This document shows positions 11,958 to 20,674 of a stretch of DNA of 64,000 bases, one piece after another; position 1 is the stretch's first letter, and each line of letters opens with the position of its first letter. Source of the DNA: Alviniconcha marisindica. Its lineage: Eukaryota; Mollusca; Gastropoda; Provannidae. The DNA lies in contig JABMCL010002073.1 in the NCBI GenBank assembly GCA_018857735.1, forward strand, positions 2,181,501 through 2,245,500, written 5' to 3'. Under the pieces are notes generated by a model. It did not search any database, was not told the origin of the DNA, and saw only the letters and a program-made list of their open reading frames with translations. The translations under genes and the position numbers were made by a program.

Positions 11958-14900
11958 TGTGTGCATTTGTATATGTGTTTTGCTCATGTTACAGAGTGTT
12001 ATGCATATCAAACCTTTATTAATGTGACTGAAATGGTCAATGATAATAGAATAAAAGTGACAAATGTGATGGTCCATGACAAAAGTGACACTGCAGTTGC
12101 TGTCATAGCAGTTGCTGTCATAGCATGCTGATATTCTTTGGACTGCCAAAGTCTTTTCAGTTTTGTCTGCCGTGAGTGGGATTCAAATGGTTGAACAGTA
12201 CATGCATTTTACATGGGGTCTCGCCACAAAATATGTGCTCTTACCAGACAGCCTTTAATAACTGCTTGAGGGAAAAGAGTGAGGCCAGGTCAGCTTACAT
12301 CAAAATCAACTGCTGTTTTATCTGAGAGGACATAGCCCCTTGCCCTTCCTAACCAAATCTTTTAGCACGTCAGTCCGAGTCTGCCGCTGCAAAGTCTGAA
12401 CTGCTGTATCAGCCAAAGGAGAGGTAGTTCCTTTCTTCTTACTTTTACTATTGTGGCATTCCAGGCTGGTTTTATCCCTGACTTGTGTTTGCTGGGCAGT
12501 TTCAACACCCTGTGTCAGTGCACCAGGAAATCATTTGCCAGCATGGCCAGTGACATGACCACAGACGTTCCTGGAGACCAGCCTCTCAAGTGTGTCTACT
12601 TTGCCATCCGGGAACTGACTGCTGTCATTGCCTTGAAAGTGAGTGTTCTTTAGCATGCATGTCTGTCAGACAGTGCAACCTTCCAAAGAAGAAAAGAAAT
12701 GAAGTCAAGTCAAGATTTGTTTTTCTCAAACAGGATGTTTATGGAAATGGTTCAGCCAACCGTTTAGCTTAAACCTCAGTGTCATTTAACCCCCTCAGTG
12801 TGTGTATTAGATGTGGTTTGAGTCCTGAAGAAAAATCCCTGCATGCAGACAGTTGGTTTTAAAGAGCCAAACAGTGTTCTTCTGTTGTATGTCATTTATG
12901 TGCACTATTGCACAACACATCACTTTGTAAAACTTGGAAATGAAAGAACATTGATAAGCTAGCAAGACCTGTGGGTGTTTCTGACTTTCAGAACCTGGAT
13001 GTGGCACTGCTGCAGAAGATACTGAGTTGTTACCTCATCGTGTGCGAGTCTCTGCAGCCAGAATTACACATTCCCCTCTTGCTGCAGAGCATTGCGGCAA
13101 GAATGAGTGATGTGAGTACCAGGTGTCTGTCAGTCACTTGCAGAAATGTTGGTGAAATGCAAGCTGTTCTTGTAGATTTACTTCTCCACATGATATTTCA
13201 ATGTTCTAGTAACAAGCCAGTAACAGGCATGTTCTCTCTAAGCCTTTTATGTGTTTTCATCTCTTTTTTTCTGTACGCTGGTGGTCTTTGTAAATAACAG
13301 GCTTTTAGCTACTCTTCTTAGACTTGCATTTGGTCATATGACCCACATTTCGCACTACCTGCAGGGACCTTTCACATTAAGAATGATGCATACGAAGTGA
13401 TGTTGACAGGTTCGGGGGGGGGGGGGGTCACGTGTATTTGGAGAGGTAGATGCACCTGTTTGAAACCCTGTATTGTGGTCAACAGAGTGGGGGGTTCTAC
13501 GTGGACGCAGTTGGCGGGGAAGAGCTGGATGTGGCGCTGTGCTGGCGCAGACCTGAACTGCCCCCAGGCTTTGGGCAACAGCCCTCACAACACAATGGGG
13601 ACAGCTTGGAACAGTTGAACTATACAGGTGATCTCGTGTGACAAGAGTGGGGCACTGCTGGGTCTGTTGTGACAGGCTGGAGATCTTCATTGTGAGAAGT
13701 CTCACACTGTGCAGGTGATCTAGTGTCACAAGAGTGGTGAACTGCTGGGTCTGTTGTGACAGGCTGGAGATCTTCATTGTGAGAAGTCTCACACTGTGCA
13801 GGTGATCTAGTGTCACAAGAGTGGTGAACTGCTGGGTCTGTTGTGACAGGCTGGAGATCTTCATTGTGAGAAGTCTCACACTGTGCAGGTGATCTAGTGT
13901 CACAAGAGTGGTGAACTGCTGGGTCTGTTGTGACAGGCTGGAGATCTTCATTGTGAGAAGTCTCACACTGTGCAGGTGATCTAGTGTCACAAGAGTGGTG
14001 AACTGCTGGGTCTGTTGTGACAGGCTGGAGATCTTCATTGTGAGAAGTCTCACGCTGTGCAGGTGATCTAGTGTCACAAGAGTGGTGAACTGCTGGGTCT
14101 GTTGTGACAGGCTGGAGATCTTCATTGTGAGAAGTCTCACACTGTGCAACATTGCTTTTTTGGTCTTGGTTCAGTTTTTATTGGTAGTATCAAATAATCT
14201 ATTATTTTGCGTGACTTTGTCAAAGACATGCGTTTACCTTTTTCAGTTATTATTTTCTTTTACAAAGAAGTGAGAGAAAAAGTCTGGCGTGTTCAACAAA
14301 ATCTGTGTCAGTGAAAGACATCACAATGTCCAAACATTTGCTGCATTATGCAGAAATCTGAAACAAGAATGACTGCTATCATTCTAAAACAAGATCCAAA
14401 CACATAAAAGGTTCAAAAGAACACTTTTGAAAAACAACATAGCTCAACCAAAGAAAGATAAATGGTTTAGCTTTTCACTTCATTTTTCATCATTTCTGAC
14501 CATTTAGCTGTTGTTTAAGTGTCATTTTGTAGCTTAACAAAGGGGATTACCCCGAAAATTTGCTGATTTTGTCTTGTCCTAATAAATAGCGTTCTTTTGA
14601 ACCTTTTATGTGTTTGTATTATGCAGAAGCATGACAATATTTTGTTTTGTGCTGAATATACATTTATACAAGTATCTGTTTTCCCGCTGATATGTTATTG
14701 TTTGTTTTGTTGTTGTTTTTCTCTCCAGAAGAGGCTGAGAGTGACACCAGTTTGAATCGCAGTGGCAGCAGCCTTGGTCAGCAGATGTATAGTCGCAGTG
14801 GCCGTCGACGCACACTCAATACTACTGATGATATTCTGGAGATCCACGAGGTGGTGGCCCGACTCAGTGCTAGGAACAAAGCAGAGGATGGAGAGGATGA

Positions 14901-15506
14901 GGTGGAGGAGGAGGAGGAAGAAGAGGAGGAGGAGAGTGACTGGGACAGCTGGAGTGAAGAGGGGGAACCTGATCAGGAACACTCAGCTTTGCAAACACAC
15001 TTTCAGGATTTCTTTCAACAGTTGAAGGATGTTTATGGAGCAGGTAAGACCGTTGTCACTCAGTGCTGATCTGGGACAAAGTGAGTCAAGTCTCTGTGTG
15101 TGTGTGTGTGTGAACTATTTTGAGTTTATGTTCTTTCGTTCGTTCTAAAAAGAAGCCTATGCAAGCTTCCACTGCAGTGTGATGCTTTTGGACAGCATAA
15201 CTTGGCTGTAACTGGATTTCCAAGGGAAAGGTTACCTGGATTCCCAATTGGCAGAATCCCATTTGGGATAATTAAATATGCCTCCACCCCCACCCCCCAT
15301 CCCCTGTCCCCCCGCCGTCACCAAATACATCATCAGCGTTATTATCAGATGCAAATTTTACATGTGAAAATAAATCAGAGTCCCTGTCATTGTATTTGTT
15401 ATCTTTCATTTCAGAAGGGCAGAAGATGCTGAAAGATGGGGTGCTGAAACTGGGGGAAAGAGAACAAGAGGTGCTGAAGGACCTGCTGAAGGAAACGGCC
15501 ATGTAG
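1502..15506 (+). CDS. 3' part of a large HEAT/ARM-type alpha-solenoid protein gene (family not identified)
   Basis: About 18 exons carry one protein reading in this order: 1502-1622, 1941-2057, 2370-2526, 2969-3095, 3909-3979, 4399-4531, 5931-6105, 6411-6590, 6860-6996, 7457-7502, 11059-11213, 11448-11620 (donor uncertain), 12366-12423 (uncertain), 12465-12638, 12992-13111, 13486-13627, 14729-15043 and 15415-15506. Most junctions have pyrimidine-AG acceptors, GTRAG-like donors and matching phases. The roughly 830 residues seen are leucine-rich amphipathic helices such as LPHFLPQLDSSSAALCLPLL, typical of HEAT/ARM solenoids that act as protein scaffolds or transport adaptors. The tail is a serine-rich stretch, a long glutamate run with an SDWDSWSEE motif, and a final helical segment ending in a TAM-stop. 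The 5' exons lie before base 1. From memory the C-terminus does not match HEATR5, importin-9 or huntingtin, so no name is given. Two places break the frame (see exons 5931 and 12366). No close AATAAA follows the stop. Confidence 0.8.
1941..2057 (+). CDS. HEAT/ARM gene, exon
   Basis: The acceptor is ACTTTTCCAG and the donor GTGAGC, phase 1 to phase 1. It reads THRESIAVLMKLVMHHLTQA and continues to HCFLQAT, an amphipathic helix pair with a conserved-looking cysteine-rich end. Confidence 0.8.
2370..2526 (+). CDS. HEAT/ARM gene, exon
   Basis: The acceptor is TTCCCACAG and the donor GTATGC, phase 1 to phase 2. It includes WEGKEGRMFVYELLCKHLIE, which resembles the start of a HEAT helix pair, followed by a polar Q/S-rich loop. 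Confidence 0.8.
2969..3095 (+). CDS. HEAT/ARM gene, exon
   Basis: The acceptor is GTGTTTTCAG and the donor GTAGGC, phase 2 to phase 0. It includes SSLMQLFLLDNALHLADDTG, a helical segment. Confidence 0.8.
3909..3979 (+). CDS. HEAT/ARM gene, exon
   Basis: A 71-nt exon with acceptor TTTCTTTCAG and donor GTGAGT, phase 0 to phase 2. It reads IANEEEFQNLQQWLLLHFLS. Confidence 0.8.
4399..4531 (+). CDS. HEAT/ARM gene, exon
   Basis: The acceptor is ACGGTACAG and the donor GTGAAT, phase 2 to phase 0. It includes SSQELLMTMLHHTAVCLAHT and then WELRRIAQQ. A fragment of its 5' part is duplicated in the preceding intron at about 3745-3772. Confidence 0.8.
4712..4954. mobile_element. piggyBac-like MITE, copy 1
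   Basis: A 243-bp block begins TTAA-CCCCTTCACTGCCA and ends TGGCAGTGAACAGG-TTAA. The ends are inverted repeats (12 of 14 bases), with TTAA on both sides. TTAA target sites and CCC-initial ends are the piggyBac hallmark. There is no transposase ORF. Its interior is homologous, in reverse orientation, to the copy at 7890-8120. Confidence 0.6.
5281..5960. repeat. degenerate tandem repeat built from an exon's 5' edge
   Basis: About five diverged units of roughly 100-130 bp share a CTTGCTTGCCAC..GTGTTGC..TGCCTG head and a GATGATGTGTCTGTGAGTT core. The last unit spans the acceptor and first bases of the exon at 5931, whose sequence CTTGCTTGTCACAG-GTGTTG matches the unit head. Confidence 0.6.
5931..6105 (+). 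CDS. HEAT/ARM gene, exon with an apparent one-base frame break
   Basis: The acceptor is TTGTCACAG and the donor GTAAGG. The previous exon ends in phase 0, and in that phase the exon reads VLPCLL and then hits TGA at about 5949. One base further on, the frame reads CLYDAELIMLVWGYITEEAS through to the donor. The exon is 175 nt, and 174 would keep frame on both sides. A one-base insertion near 5949, by sequencing error or real mutation, or an unseen small exon upstream, would explain this. The exon start resembles the tandem copies in the preceding intron. Confidence 0.65.
6411..6590 (+). CDS. HEAT/ARM gene, exon
   Basis: A 180-nt exon, phase 0 on both sides, with acceptor TTGCCTCTTGCAG and donor GTAAGT. 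It includes VAAETALLALNFFDLQEQI at the end, a typical HEAT helix. Confidence 0.85.
6860..6996 (+). CDS. HEAT/ARM gene, exon
   Basis: The acceptor is TTTGTGGCAG and the donor GTGAGG, phase 0 to phase 2. It includes KKDLCSALVILWKNLFIFAH. Confidence 0.8.
7230..7302. repeat. (TC)n microsatellite
   Basis: A long TC run inside a wider CT-rich tract (7190-7350). Confidence 0.95.
7457..7502 (+). CDS. HEAT/ARM gene, short exon
   Basis: A 46-nt exon with acceptor TTTCTGTTTCAG and donor GTGTGT, phase 2 to phase 0. It reads CCLVRPESNVQCAKQ. The phases match both neighbours, which supports it despite its size. Confidence 0.65.
7890..8120. mobile_element. piggyBac-like MITE, copy 2
   Basis: A 231-bp block begins TTAA-CCCCTTCACTGCCA and ends GGGGCATTGAAGGGG-TTAA. 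Read on the minus strand, the interior matches copy 1 (CCTGTCAAATTTCCAGGCTC against CCTGTAAAATTTCTGGGCTG). It lies in an intron of the HEAT/ARM gene. Confidence 0.6.
8864..9409. repeat. 42-bp minisatellite, 13 near-perfect copies
   Basis: The unit starts ATCAGTAGACTGAATTTCAT and is repeated exactly 13 times (546 bp) with essentially no divergence, so expansion is recent. A period of 14 codons keeps minus-strand frames open, giving ORFs that are artefacts. It lies in an intron of the HEAT/ARM gene. Confidence 0.95.
10313..10715 (+). repeat. intronic duplicated segment, copy A
   Basis: It is nearly identical to 11789-12216 (shared start AATAAACCATAACATTAGGA, shared end TTGAACAGTACATGCATTTT). 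The copies sit on either side of the exons at 11059 and 11448, in direct orientation about 1.5 kb apart. Confidence 0.85.
11059..11213 (+). CDS. HEAT/ARM gene, exon
   Basis: The acceptor is TTTTGATTTTGCAG and the donor GTACCA, phase 0 to phase 2. It reads VEKNLMLTIHKHLPHFLPQL and ends in DDTDVCKSLIN. Two diverged copies of one ~400-bp segment lie on either side (10313-10715 and 11789-12216). Confidence 0.8.
11448..11620 (+). CDS. HEAT/ARM gene, probable exon with uncertain donor
   Basis: The acceptor GTGTGGTTAG fits the phase-2 end of the previous exon. The frame is open: YSSRFLDTSSMMRTFCLSTK and on to LIIRQIV. No strong donor is visible; GTCAGT at 11621 gives phase 1 and is the best guess. 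The frame stays open to a stop at about 11667. Confidence 0.5.
11789..12216 (+). repeat. intronic duplicated segment, copy B
   Basis: Second copy of the 10313-10715 segment. It differs by small indels and TG-repeat length. Confidence 0.85.
12366..12423 (+). CDS. HEAT/ARM gene, candidate exon
   Basis: The acceptor is AAATCTTTTAG and the donor GTAGTT (weak). Entered in phase 1 it reads RQSESAAAKSELLYQPKE, which looks like a linker plus helix. It then leaves in phase 2, whereas the next exon starts in phase 0, so the donor, the exon or one base is wrong. Confidence 0.3.
12465..12638 (+). CDS. HEAT/ARM gene, exon
   Basis: A 174-nt exon, phase 0 on both sides, with acceptor GGCATTCCAG and donor GTGAGT. 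It includes CVYFAIRELTAVIALK and joins smoothly to the next exon. Confidence 0.85.
12992..13111 (+). CDS. HEAT/ARM gene, exon
   Basis: A 120-nt exon, phase 0 on both sides, with acceptor CTGACTTTCAG and donor GTGAGT. It reads NLDVALLQKILSCYLIVCES and continues through a second leucine-rich helix. Confidence 0.85.
13486..13627 (+). CDS. HEAT/ARM gene, exon whose donor begins a tandem array
   Basis: The acceptor is GTGGTCAACAG and the donor GTGATC, phase 0 to phase 1. It reads SGGFYVDAVGGEELDVALCW, then a proline/glutamine-rich linker ending NYT. The donor and the intron start are repeated about six times downstream (see 13622-14150). Confidence 0.8.
13622..14150. repeat. 87-bp tandem repeat starting at a 5' splice site
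   Basis: About six units begin with (A/G)CAG-GTGATCTxGTG, that is, the donor of the exon ending at 13627, and end CACACTGTGCAG. Copies 2-6 are almost identical and copy 1 is slightly diverged. 87 bp equals 29 codons, so minus-strand frames stay open by chance. Confidence 0.92.
14729..15043 (+). CDS. HEAT/ARM gene, exon with the acidic tail
   Basis: The acceptor is TTTTTCTCTCCAG and the donor GTAAGA, phase 1 to phase 1. It encodes a Ser/Arg-rich stretch, a helix DDILEIHEVVARLSARNK, about 12 acidic residues, SDWDSWSEEGE, and a helix LQTHFQDFFQQLKDVYGA. A late-domain acidic tryptophan motif of this kind could be a docking site; that is inference. Confidence 0.85.
15415..15506 (+). CDS. HEAT/ARM gene, terminal exon
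   Basis: The acceptor is TTTCATTTCAG, entered in phase 1. It reads EGQKMLKDGVLKLGEREQEV and closes with LKETAM and TAG at 15504-15506. The next several hundred bases look like 3' UTR. Confidence 0.85.
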
Positions 15507-16063
15507 TGCGTGTAACATTTGGTCTGTGTCCGGCAGTATCGTGCACTTAGAGTAGTATGTTGGTGTTGTGTTGGAGAAAACTTAAAACAAGAACCACTGT
15601 GATACTGAGACAGAAAACATTCTCAAAGGAAGGAGATCAGTTCCACAGGCTCCCTGTGTCAATTTCCTGAGATCTGTTTCTTCCTGTGACTTGATTTGGT
15701 TTCGAAAAATTGTTCATGCAAAATTCATGTTTGTTTCTTCTTCTGCCTTGTCACATCACCATATGATGCAGAAATCCTGCTTGTATGATGACAGTAATGA
15801 CCATTTTGCCTGATCCCAAGAACACCTCATCTCAGGGTAAGCACTGAGCTCAGTGTGGTAGTAACTCTTGAAGTCTGCTGTCCCTGGACACTACAGTACT
15901 TAATACATTGTGATGCAATGGCTAGTTCTTCTTTCACTTTTGGTGTTGTTGCTTTCACATCCATTTTTTATATATTTTTTAATGAATACATTGTTGCAGT
16001 GTACTTTGCTCATAACATACTTAAACTTTAAAAAAAAAAGTTTGTTTTATATATATATATATG

Positions 16064-16099
<36 letters not shown>

Positions 16100-16536
16100 A
16101 TAGATCATTACATGTAAATTTGTTTCTATTATTTATTGACCAGATTGACAAGAACCCCAAACTCTGTTATGTTGTGAGTAAGAAGTAATATGTATATGTA
16201 TCTGTTATGCTGAATATCAGTAATTTGCTATTTCCGGTAATGAGCAAGCTTTTTGTGCAGTCTAAAAATGGGCTAAGGATTTGCACAATTTTACTCATCT
16301 TTAGCAATGGGCAAAAATTCCATGCTCATTACTGTTAATGCTCGTAAACTGCACAGGATGATGTGGAAATCTGAGAAACATTTGCTGAGATAACCAAGTG
16401 GAGTTTGTGCTGTAAGTGCTGCCAGGCAAGTTCAAGCCACACTTGTGCACACATGCACAAGCATGCACACACACACACACACACACACACATGCAGGTAA
16501 CAGGTTTGTCCCTGTCTCTCTCTGTCCACTCTTTCT

Positions 16537-16574
<38 letters not shown>

Positions 16575-16601
16575 CATTCTCTTGTTAAAATGTGCGATTT
16601 A

Positions 16602-17100
16602 GCATAAGTAAACTTCAGGCCACACACGGGTCATGAGGATGGTGACATTGGCAGTGCCTGAACTCAAAATACTTTGAAATAAGCCCCTGCATGCTTGTTG
16701 TGGAAGTGTGAGAGTGTGTGATTTCAGGTGCGTCTTGCCATAGCAGCTGCTTTCCTTCAGTTTTGCTTATTGTTATTGGTTGCATGAACTTGACTTCTGA
16801 GTTTTGTTTTCACCGTCCACCTGTATATTCAAATAAGTCGGATTTAACATACTTAAGCAAACTTTTGGCCACACACAGATCATGATCATGGTGACGCTGG
16901 CAGTGTCTGAGCTCAAAATACTCAGAAATCAACCAGTGCATGTTTGTTGTGCGAGAGCGTATGATGGCATGTGTGTGCAGTCATAACAGCTTCTGTCCTT
17001 CAATTTTCATTTTGTTATGGGTCATGTGGACTAGACTTTGAGATTTCAGAGTTTTGTTTTCACCAAGTACATATTCCAGACAAATCACCTGATTTAAAAG
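16602..17100. repeat. diverged ~245-bp tandem duplication
   Basis: Two adjacent units share CACACAC-GGTCATGA, GGTGACxxTGGCAGTG, TGAGTTTTGTTTTCACC and a similar order of blocks. The divergence points to an old event. Confidence 0.7.
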
Positions 17101-18004
17101 ACACAGTAGGCTGCTCAGATCATAGTTACAGTATGTACAACCTTGATGGACCAACAGACGGACTGACCAATGGGTAAACATAATTATATCATAGTAATAT
17201 AGGCCATGACGTTGATTCATGTTTTCTGGATGTTTGCATTTGTTCATGTAACAGTCACCGTTGCAGCTACACTGAATAATAGCCTTGACCATGCCCTGCC
17301 TGAGCTGCCTTTTTTTCCGTGAGAACATCTGATTCTGAAAATATTTTTCATTGAACTCAAACTGATTTCAATTTGATGTCCATAATCCATGTCTTATATG
17401 CAGTCATTTATCATCTGTCTCACTGATAAATCCCAAAAGATTTCAAAAATCAATCTTGTTTATTTCCATCCAGTTTTCGTTGCTCTGTCAGATGCCACTC
17501 TGTCCAACAGCGATATAAACTGAACAAGAGCTGATCAGTTTGTTCATGTTAATTCATGCATGTTCACATAGGCGTGTGCTTGTCATGATTTTTAACTCAT
17601 TCTATACAAGCCTGTACCAAGTGGACACCTCAGGTGTCCGACGGAGATCACAAACATGCCAACACCATTTGCTCAGTATATGTGCACTACCAGTAATGCT
17701 CAGACTCGTTTTCATGCTCATTTTCAGTAATCTTCACTTACCAGTAGCAAGCACATCAGTTTGTTCAGTTCCAGTAATGTGCAGTATGTTTTGCACAGTA
17801 CTGGAAAGGAGCAGATTACTGATACTGAGCAGGTCATGTGTGAATCTAAACTTACCTTTATTTTTTATACTGTTACTTCTGTTGAGTTCACTAGAATCTC
17901 ATTCAGAGAATAGTGTTTAGTCCATAACATTTTTCTTAGAATATGGTGTTAAATATTTTATGTGGTCGTTTTGAGTAAGTGAAGCAGAGCAAGAGCACTC
18001 TCAA

Positions 18005-18310
18005 CATGATGGTTAGTTAGTTGGTGCTTTCAGCCCAATCAGCCACAGGGCTAATTAAGCATGATAGTGTGATCGCTACATGGACGGGTGACCATTATGT
18101 GCTAGGCTTTGTGCCTGCCTCAAGATTTCTCCAGTCAAATTCTGTGCAAACTCTATGAAAGTCCTTCAGATGAGGTCCTCCGTGTCCTTCAAGGTCCTCC
18201 GTGTGCATACGCATGCAAAAAGATACACATGCATGCTAAAGATCCTGTAGTCCATATCCGAGTTTGGTGGATTATGAAAACACAAAAAATAATGCAGCAT
18301 GCACACAAAA
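18005..18310 (+). mobile_element. SINE-like fragment
   Basis: It starts with TTAG repeats and TTGGTGCTTTCAGCCCAATC. The part GTGCTAGGCTTTGTGCCTGC is also found, diverged, at 31385-31480 (GTGCTAGGCTTCGCGCCCGC). It is a dispersed repeat of unknown class; the 167-codon ORF over it is not a gene. Confidence 0.45.
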
Positions 18311-19032
18311 AATGTCAGAGTCTTCAACATGATGAAGTTGGACTCTGTATGAAAGAAAAAGAAGAAGGTGTTCATAAAGAATTGCACCATGATAACGCGT
18401 CTGGAGCCCAGATAAGGGCTAGCTTGAAATGCTCTTCCGAAAGTGGTCGTGGTTTACCTCAGTGTTGTCTGTATCTTTGTTTGCCAGTCAGAGTGAAGAT
18501 AAAATCGGGGACCATGGCTGAGATGTTGAACATGTTTAGGCGTAGCTCTTTGACAGGAAATGCCTATGGACCCGACCTTTCCTCTCTCGGATCTACGCCT
18601 GATGCTGTTTGATACCAGAGCCTCGATTATCTGATACAGTTAGATGAAGGTGGATGTCAGTATCGGTTGAGTTTGGATGATGACGTTGTTTTGACTGAGT
18701 GTGCCATTGTAAAGCAGGGAGCACAGTTTAAAACTGATTATGTGCTTTGCAAGTTTTCAGTGTTTGATGGGTTGTGTTCATTTAGCTAGGTGAATCCTGC
18801 CAGTTGTGATCCCCCAAGGGAGGACATCTGAATAACCTTTACATGACGAGGAATTGACAGCGCCCTGTACATGGTCTTAGACTACCCCTGTCACACACAA
18901 AACTTTAAATGTGTAAGGTAGACATGATTATCATATGATCATAGAGTATAATGGCATGCAAGATTGGCCTGGGCATAAGGCTCATAGGTCATTGGTGGAT
19001 TAAAATATAAAATGACCAGTTGATACACAGTC

Positions 19033-19300
19033 TGGCAGCATAAGCCGAAGAGCAAACAACTTGTTCCAACCATGCAACCCCCCCAAGACAGAGATCAGCT
19101 GTTGTCCTGTTGTAGTAGTTCAGGATATCAGGGTCATGGTATAAAGTTTCCAATGGGGCTAAAGGAGGATGGTGTTGGCAGATGAAATCCTACACAGAAC
19201 AGCATAGCATAAGCCGAAGAGCAAACAACTTGTTCCAACCGTGCAGCTCCCCTAAAATAGAAACCAGTTGTTGCCCTGTTGTAGTAGTTCAGGATATCAG
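19033..19300. repeat. two copies of a ~100-bp segment, 165-bp period
   Basis: Both copies carry AGCATAAGCCGAAGAGCAAA and end GTAGTTCAGGATATCAG. Confidence 0.85.
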
Positions 19301-20335
19301 TGCAAAAAGGGCATGCTAATACAGCCTTCATAATATTTCTCTGTTGACTTCTTCAAGTTCAAGGCACCATTCTACAATGCCCCCAAAGAAAAGACTATGA
19401 GGCATGATTAAAAATAAATTCTTTGCATTCCTTCCTCCACACAACTCTTTCACAGATATTTATATTACAGTTTTAGAAAGTCTCTCCCTCTTTCAACTTG
19501 ATGCACTTGTGTTGCACAAAACAAGGTCATAGACATGTAACCATCTTTTAAAAAATTAGAGTATGTGTGTGTGTGAGAGAGAGAGAGAGACTAACTGAGC
19601 TAAGGCGCAAATGCCTGTCAAACAACCTGTCCTTGAAACAGTTACAAACACTTGAACAGTGATATCAACACGAAAATAAATCAGTGCAAACCAACAATTT
19701 TTCTTTTGTGGTGCTTAATATCCACAGGTGCCACATACGGCTTATTAGGGATGGGGGACAAGTGAGGGGTGGGGGAGGGGGTACTGATGAATAGCTCATC
19801 CCTGCGCTTCGACCTGTAAAGACCAAAGAGACCGAAAGGCCACTGCCAGAGTAATAAATATTATTGTAAATTGATTGGTTGAAAACTGTGTTCAAGTGTA
19901 CACACACAATGTGCTAGAGTTATTGGAGCTGAACCACCCCACCCCCCTCCAAGAGAAGGGTTAAGGTATCATTTTAATGGCTTGGGGGGGAGGAGGATGT
20001 CACCTTCACAGTTGATCTGCTTCACAATTAACAATCAAAACAAACAAAACTTTTGCAATTGACAGGTAGCCAAGAAACAGTTCCCTACATAATACGAATA
20101 ATGGATAGCTCTTACGTAGCACTGATCTTTTGGCAGAACAAAAACTTGATGCACTAGCAGACACCATTCACACATAATATACCTGTAGACGTACACACTA
20201 TACACGCAGGAATGGTCTACCTAGGTTTGTGAAAAGGCCCATCTAAACGGGAATGTCTTGAGCTGGGTTTCAAATTTCGCAAGACTGGAGAAATTCCACA
20301 GACTGGCAGGCAGCATATTGCAGTCAGATGGAGCA

Positions 20336-20674
20336 CTGATCAAGCAAAAAGTATCCAACACTGTCTTCTTCATAGAATCAATCCTGGATCAAGCAAAAAG
20401 TACCCAACACTGTCTTCTTCATAGAATCAATCCTGGATCAAGCAAAAAGTACCCAACACTGTCTTCTTGGTAGAACCAGTCCTGGATCAAGCAAAAAGTA
20501 TCCAACACTGTCTTCTTCATAGAATCAATTCTGGATCAAGCAAAAAGTATCCAACATTGTCTTCTTCGTAGAATCAATCCTGGATCAAACAAAAAGTATT
20601 CAACACTGTCTTCCTCATCCAACCTGGATCAAACAAAAAGTATCCAACACTGTCTTCTTCACAGAATCAATCCT
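20336..20674. repeat. 49-bp minisatellite, ~7 copies
   Basis: The unit is TGGATCAAGCAAAAAGTAyC plus CAACACTGTCTTCTTCATAG and AATCAATCC, with a few substitutions and one shortened unit. Confidence 0.92.

Noticed and set aside
12786..12830. Fourth piggyBac-like MITE end (TTAACCCCCTCAGTG)
   Set aside because: No matching inverted end follows within 500 bp, and the interior does not match the other copies.
13355..14152. Minus-strand ORF of 265 codons
   Set aside because: It follows the 87-bp tandem repeat in an intron of the plus-strand gene and reads antisense to an exon.
1502..15506. Naming the first gene HEATR5, importin-9 or huntingtin
   Set aside because: The acidic tail suggested trafficking adaptors, but the C-terminal sequence differs from what I know of these families. 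The gene is left unnamed.
18109..18612. ORF of 167 codons
   Set aside because: It overlaps a dispersed SINE-like repeat and shows no domain or exon structure.
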